Shown here in pieces: positions 58,923 through 64,000 of a DNA stretch of 64,000 nt. Origin of the DNA: Parapristionchus giblindavisi (lineage: Eukaryota > Nematoda > Chromadorea > Rhabditida > Diplogasteridae); NCBI GenBank assembly GCA_943737045.1, contig CALSFV010000372.1, positions 1-64,000 of the forward strand. Reading direction: 5' to 3'. The translations under genes were made by a program, and so were the position numbers. The notes beneath the pieces are model-generated. The model was not told the DNA's origin. It did not search any database and worked only from the letters and a program-made list of their open reading frames with translations. Positions within the stretch are counted from its first letter, which is position 1, and each line of letters opens with the position of its first letter.

Positions 58923-61297
58923 ATGAATCACCACTCGATGACTCCACTGCAATCGATCTTGGCCATGAGTGAGTATTAGATATTGAGTCGTTTAATCATC
59001 GTTCACTGTAGGGATCGGTTAAATCAATTATTCGTTAATGTAATAATCGATTATCGGTGATGTTTTAGGTTGATTCGTAAGTCATGTCGCTTTTTGGTCC
59101 TTTAAACACCAGCTCCCAATGCACCGAACCGCCTCTGTCCCACCATATAGACAGACAGACATTATGACCTTCTTCTTGTGAAATTTGGGTTTAGCGATGG
59201 GGTTGGGCTGCTCATCTAGATCGACCCACTGAGCCCGGCGGTCTACGATGTCGTAAAGGATCCACTTCTCATCTCCAGTGACGATCCCGCCTATCCAAAC
59301 TGTTGTACGAGCGTGCGGAAGTAGATTCGGGCATTGGTGATTGTCTGTCAGTCGGTTGGGGGTACCCATCGACTCAACTTCTGAATGTTGCCAAGATACT
59401 GCAGACCACGAACGATGGTGAGTTGGCTTACCCTAAGACTCGTCGCCAGAGTCTTGCGGTAAGCCAACCCACCATCGTTTGATGGCTGGTAGCATGGGGT
59501 CTGCATGGACGTACTTCTCCAGCACGTCCAAGACTTGGACTCCAAGTCCAGCTCGTGGGGCCTCCGGACCTGCGCTTCTACGAAGCGTTTGATCAAACGG
59601 TGTTGCACAGTGCGTGACTAGGGGCCCTAGTGTTGTATACTACCGCCATACGCGTGTGGACATCGGGTGGGTTGAGCTCGGATAAAAAGCAGAACAGCAT
59701 GACTTGTCGACAGGATAATTGATAACGTAGCAGTGATAGCACAAACATACCCCTCCAAAATGCGGCAAGACTTATGAATCAGCCTAATAAGACACTTTAG
59801 TACTATTGCATGAATGGGTAACGCAGGGGATCTAATAAATTATTACAATTGATTGTTGTAGTTCGCCTGGCTCACGCTGTAAAGAGAAGATACCATGACG
59901 CATCAGATCATCTTATAGCTTACCGTACGTTTCCATTTCTTTAATTATTTATTATGACATGCATGGAGTTCTGTAGATATTCCTTACTATAAATTAATGT
60001 ACGTATCGAGTGCTGTAGTCATGTGTTTCGTTTAAAACTTTGGTCTCTGCAAACATCGGTTACTATAGGGATTGATTACGATTTGTGTCGATCCCCGTAA
60101 ATATCGGTTGAATAATAGGTACTGTAAGGGTACGGTAGGCGGGTGACGGTAGCTGAATATATTTTAGAAAAATTTATCTTCTCGAATTTCCCAAGGAGGG
60201 ACCAAGAACGAAATTTTTATCATAAGGTTGAACAATAGGTACAGTAGGGGTACTGTGGGCGGGTTACGGTAGCCTGCAGTATTTTAGAAGAAAAATATCT
60301 TGGCGAGTTACCCAGGGTAGGATCAAGAGCTAATTTTTTATCGCTAGGATGAACAATAGTTACTGTAGGGGTACGGTACGTGGGTTACGGTAGCTTACAG
60401 TATTTTAGAAAAAATATCTTGGCGAGTATATCCAGATTGGGACAAAGAAAGAAAATTGTATCGCTAGGTTGAACAATAGGTACTATAGGGGGTACGGTAC
60501 GTGGGTTACGGTAGCTTATAGTATTGTAGAAGAAAAATATCTTGGCGAGTACTCCAGGTTGGGACCAAGAAAGAAAATTTTATCACTATGTTGAACAATG
60601 GGTACTGTAGATGTACGGTACTTGGGTTACGGTAGCCTACAGTATTTTAGAAAAAAATATCTTGGCGAGTTATCCAGGGCGGAAACAAGAATTAAATTTT
60701 TATCGCAATGTTGAACAATAGGTACTGTAGGGGTACGGTGGACGGGTTACGGTAACTGAAAATATTTTAGAAAAAATTGTATTGTTGTGTTACCCAAGGC
60801 GGGGCCAAGAACGAATTTTTTAACGCATATTTGAACAATAGTTACTGTAGGGGAACAGTAGGAGGGTTACGGTAGCAGAAAATACTTTAGAAATATTTAT
60901 CTTGCCGAGTTACCCAGGTTGGGACCAAGAACGAAATTTTTATCGCTAGGTTGAACAACAGGTTCCGTAGGGGGTACGGTACGTGGGTTACGGTAGCTTG
61001 CAGTATTTTAGAAAAACATCTTGGCGAGTTACCCAGGGCAGGATCAAGGGCTAAATTGTTATCGCTAGGTTGAATAATAGTTACTGTAGGTATACGGTAG
61101 GCGGGTTTCTGTAGCTTACAGTATTTTAGAGAAAAATATCTTGTCGAGTTACCCAATGAGGTACCAAGCACGGAATATTTATTTTTGAATTTTCTTTTAT
61201 TATTTAATGATTTACTACAGGTCTTCAACGTCGGGAAGTAATAATGAGAAGACCAGATCTAATCGTGCGCATAAGTCTGCGAGAGGACGATTCCTAG
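58923..61297 (+). CDS. Small basic protein, 61 aa, three exons
   Basis: Exons 58923-58968 (the acceptor before 58921 leaves two 5' bases, so an upstream exon is possible), 59862-59924 and 61221-61297 (stop TAG) join in phase: MNHHSMTPLQSILAMIRLAH, then AVKRRYHDASDHLIAYRLQR, then REVIMRRPDLIVRISLREDD and S. Splice sites are GTGAGT, GTACGT, TTTGCAG, TTGTAG and CTACAG. The product is rich in Arg and probably helical; no family recognised. The first intron contains a mariner element and the second a 120-bp tandem array. Inside the 6.1-kb insertion. Confidence 0.5.
59066..59789 (-). mobile_element. Mariner element, internally deleted, about 720 bp
   Basis: Termini TTAGGTTGATTCGTAAGTC and its inverse (GACTTATGAATCAGCCTAA), flanked by TA. 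The minus-strand coding remnant keeps IVTGDEKWILYDIVDRRAQW with the first catalytic Asp and, upstream in another frame, LGNIQKLSRWVPP. The element is shorter than the usual 1.3 kb and is frameshifted, hence dead. Confidence 0.9.
60106..61175. repeat. 120-bp tandem array, nine copies, intronic
   Basis: Units begin near 60106, 60226, 60347, 60467, 60589, 60709, 60829, 60949 and 61068, each starting GGTTGAACAATAGGTACTGT and containing GGGTTACGGTAGC and ATATCTTGGCGAGTTACCCA. Divergence is moderate. The array ends just before the 61221 acceptor. Confidence 0.95.
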
Positions 61298-61689
61298 CTA
61301 AGATTAGATATTTCTAATCAACGATAAGAAGTTCACTTTTACATTGTTAATTTGCGGAGCCTTAATTAAGAAAGCACCTAATTGTGAGAAAGAATTAATA
61401 TGATCATCATCAACTCTTACATATTTATCTTTTGTTATAATGTATTATCTAGTTTTAATTGTCATTACCTCGTTCATATACATGTTCATTGTTATTGATT
61501 TGTTATTGTTCTATTCGAAGTTATGATTTTTACTTTTACTTTGAATCATGTACATTTTTACTCCGATGAAATCCATTTACTTGTCATTCCACCGTTTTTT
61601 ATCCTTGTATGAATAAAATAATCGTTGTTCGCAAGTTTACAAGCAACAATACCTCCAGACCATGACAATGGCCTGAGGGTATCCAGTAA

Positions 61690-62044
61690 TAATGAAATCT
61701 GCCCCGCAGGGCACCCTGTGCAAAAACGAAGCCACCCCGCGGGGCACCCTGTCGAACTACGAAGCCACCCCGCGGGTCACCCTGTCAAAATCAAAAGAGA
61801 CCTCAAGCCACCCCGCGGGGTACCCTGTCAACACAAATAGAAAGTAAGCCACCCCGCGGGGCACCCTGTCGAAGAGAAACTTCCCCGCGGGGCACCCTGT
61901 CATTTTCAGAGACGCGACAAGCTGCCCCGCAGGGTGCCCTGCAGCTGGCCCTGCAGGGTGCCCTGCAACTGGCCCCGCAGGGTGCCCGGCAGAGTGCCCC
62001 GCGGGGCGAGTGACAGGGTGCCCCGCGGGGAAAAATTTCCAGAG
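61690..62044. repeat. GC-rich palindromic tandem units, right
   Basis: About eleven CCCCGCGGGGCACCCTG units, most in one orientation, the last few inverted (CAGGGTGCCCCGCGGGG), leading into the terminal inverted repeat that ends at 62044. Confidence 0.95.
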
Positions 62045-62185
62045 AGGTCGGAACCAAAAAATCAGAACCTGTCATGCACTTTCCGATTTTATATAAATAA
62101 TTATATTTTGTGCATTCGAACGCTCTGTTTAGAGGGATGAAATAAGACTCCCCTGATAGAGTGCTTGAAAGATTAGTGAGAACGT

Positions 62186-62254
62186 GGCGGCGTGGTGTAG
62201 CGGTAGTGTATTCTCCTCTTGATCACTATGTGGGTTGTTCGAATACACCTATGG
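62186..62254 (+). ncRNA. tRNA-like (SINE-type) sequence
   Basis: Box A-like TGGTGTAGCGG and box B-like GTTGTTCGAATACACC at tRNA spacing. A mirror copy lies in the other palindrome arm (63270-63337, minus). It could be a tRNA-derived SINE; I did not find a 3' CCA context or a convincing cloverleaf. Confidence 0.45.
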
Positions 62255-62453
62255 AGGTTTTTCTTTTGCTGATTTTTAAACGTTTCGGACTTGTAATTTT
62301 GATCAGAAATAAAATTAAAATTTTTTTCACAGTTTTTATGTAGCTGTTGAACTTGAATTTTATCATTTAGGAATGCAAAAAATAAAGCAACATTTCGTTT
62401 AATAGCATTGTGATCATTTAATTTTGGGATAGTTCATCTGTACCATAGATGGG

Positions 62454-62628
62454 CGCGTGAAAACGAATTCTTTTTGCGCACAGCCTTTCCTTCCGTTGCA
62501 GGGCCTTGCGCATAGCCTTGCCTAGCAAAAATCGGAACATTTCCAGTGAAATCTGCTAAAAATTGCCATGCGCATAGCCTTGCCTTAAAATTCCCCGGTT
62601 TGCGCACAGCCTTCCCCAGCGTGCTATG
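62454..62628. mobile_element. MITE family A, 175 bp
   Basis: CATAGATGGGCGCGTG to CAGCGTGCTATG with the duplication atctgtac at 62446-62453 and 62629-62636. The mirror site at 63079-63086 has one copy and no insertion. Confidence 0.95.
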
Positions 62629-63269
62629 ATCTGTACCAAGCGGCTACGGAAGAATAACATTTTGATAATGTGTCAATACAATGTTTGGCCAAACTTTCTA
62701 AACTACTCTTCCTTTACACAGGGACAATTTTAATTAAAATCAGTGAGATTATTTTTGAAACGCTCCAAATGTGATTGAATAGCAGATTACAATACGGCAA
62801 TGTTATGGCAAAAGGTTTGTTTAGAAAATACGTATACCATTTGGGGACTGCGAAGAGAGTAACGTAACCCAATCAGTGGAGTCTTGCATGTTCATTAACT
62901 GCGTGAGTCAAAAATATGGCAATATTGCCGTATTGTAATCGGCTATTCAATCACATTTGAAGCGTTTCAAAAATAATCTCTCTGATTAATTTTCCCCGTG
63001 TAGGAAAAGTAGTTTAGAAAGTTTGGCCAAACATTGTATGCACAAGTTATCATAATCTTATTCTTCCGTAGCCGCTTGGTACAGATGAACTATCCCAAAT
63101 TAAATGATCACAATGCTATTAAACGAAATGTTGCTTTATTTTTTTGCATTCCTAAATGATAAAATTCAAGTTCAACAGCTATATAAAAACTGTGAAAAAG
63201 ATTTTAATTTTATTTCTGATCAAAATTACAAGTCCGAAACGTTTAAAAATCAGCAAAAGAAAAACCTCC

Positions 63270-63337
63270 ATAGGTGTATTCGAACAACCCACATAGTGAT
63301 CAAGAGGAGAATACACTACCGCTACACCACACCGCCA
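63270..63337 (-). ncRNA. tRNA-like sequence, mirror copy
   Basis: Inverted copy of 62186-62254 in the right palindrome arm, with one or two differences. Confidence 0.4.
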
Positions 63338-64000
63338 CATTCTCATTGATCTTTCAAGCGCTCTATCAGGGGAGTCTTATTTCATCCCTCTAAACAGCGC
63401 GTTCAAATGCACAAAATATAATTATTTATATAAAATCGGAAAGTGCATGACAGGTTCTGATTTTTTGGTTCCGACCTTATATTGCCTATATCTATCGAGG
63501 AAAAATACTCCCATCCATAGGTGTAATAGATATTTCTTATACTTCCCTTGTCAGAAACTATTTCGAAGATCTGAAACATAGATGGGCGGCATTGTGTAGA
63601 GATTGTAACTCTCTCATGTCAGAGGAGCGCGCAAAAGAGCCGTGACCATGCATCTTTTACAATTGCCCCAAGCGACAAGATCCACTCGATATTGGCACAC
63701 AACCCACCCGATTTAGCCAAATTTCAATCAAAAAGGAAAATGATTTAGGCAAAGTTCACTCAAAATAAAGGCACTTTTGAATCCCACCGTCCTGATATTT
63801 GCCTCGGACCACCTTTTTTCGTCCTAACCAAAATTTTCCCGACAAAGCCTTTTTAGGATCATGTTTTCTGTACGAATCAGAAAATTTGGAGCCTAACAAT
63901 GATAGTCATAGTCCCAAAAAATTTTTAAAAATAGTTTCGCAACGTATCACCGTTGCATGAACTTTCTAGATTGTTATGAAAGTATTTTCAAGCGTATGAT

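Larger units (their letters stand above)
55929..62044. mobile_element. 6.1-kb insertion with GC-rich subterminal arrays
   Basis: Terminal inverted repeats of about 33 bp with two mismatches: CTCTGGTAATTTCTCCCCGC... at the left and its inverse (CTCTGGAAATTTTTCCCCGC) at the right. Directly inside both are tandem CCCCGCGGGGCACCCTG units (about 6 left, about 11 right, some inverted). The left flank ends ATAAG and the right flank begins AGGTCGG; the empty sequence (ATAAGGTCGG in reverse complement) is at 63471-63480, giving a 2-bp AG duplication. The interior carries small spliced plus-strand genes, mariner-type relics, a family D MITE and a 120-bp tandem array. No transposase for its own mobility is recognised. 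Subterminal repeat arrays resemble CACTA (EnSpm) architecture, but the termini do not begin CACTA/CACTG. Confidence 0.78.
47038..64000. repeat. Outer palindrome, left arm split by insertions
   Basis: Right arm, about 62918-64000 (runs off the window). Left arm, in pieces: 47038-47487, 55853-55928, 62045-62453 and 62637 to about 62812. The spacer between arms is about 100 bp. The reverse complement of 63961-64000 matches 47038-47077; that of 63490-63550 matches about 55858-55922; that of 63086-63480 matches 62045-62453. The three gaps in the left arm are insertions described separately. Confidence 0.85.

Overview
This is animal nuclear DNA: AT-rich, with compact genes cut into exons of about 60-190 bp by GT-AG introns, many only 40-150 bp. 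I placed exons by splice-phase consistency and by matching the joined protein to families I know. Short exons, dense TACNGTA and AGATCAA intronic motifs and the gene set fit a nematode, possibly a diplogastrid or related rhabditid. That assignment is inference; no rRNA or spliced-leader sequence in the window proves it.

Layout, 0.5-43 kb (gene-dense). An unrecognised Ser-rich protein (minus, 0.5-5.2 kb, perhaps to 6.4 kb) is followed by WDR3/UTP12 (minus, 17250-7141, 29 exons, 985 aa). Next come a nucleoside hydrolase (plus, 18200-20069), CHMP2A/VPS2 (plus, 20541-23009), and ALKBH7 (minus, 26858-23387), whose 2.2-kb intron holds a complete seven-exon gene on the other strand (24557-26029). 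CPT1 (minus, 34584-28282, 24 exons, 786 aa), an alpha-carbonic anhydrase (minus, 37480-35653), a MIER1-like ELM2/SANT protein (minus, 41218-38317) and fragments of a possible K+-channel-like membrane protein (plus, about 41693-43115) follow. All are housekeeping or metabolic genes: ribosome biogenesis, ESCRT-III, mitochondrial 2-oxoglutarate dioxygenase, fatty-acid import, CO2/HCO3-, chromatin. No operon-like cooperation is evident.

Layout, 43.6-64 kb (repeat-dense). A 40-bp satellite with a 227-bp higher-order period (43.6-45.5 kb) precedes about 18 kb of nested mobile DNA. This can be read as one palindrome, centred near 62.86 kb, whose left arm took an 8.4-kb insertion (47488-55852), a 6.1-kb insertion (55929-62044) and a 175-bp MITE. 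The right arm keeps the empty site of all three. Both large insertions have long inverted termini and apparent 2-bp target duplications. The 8.4-kb unit is itself made of palindromes and a 16-bp minisatellite; the 6.1-kb unit has GC-rich palindromic subterminal arrays and carries small spliced genes and mariner relics.

At least five MITE families with visible target duplications are scattered through the window, several inside introns of the conserved genes.
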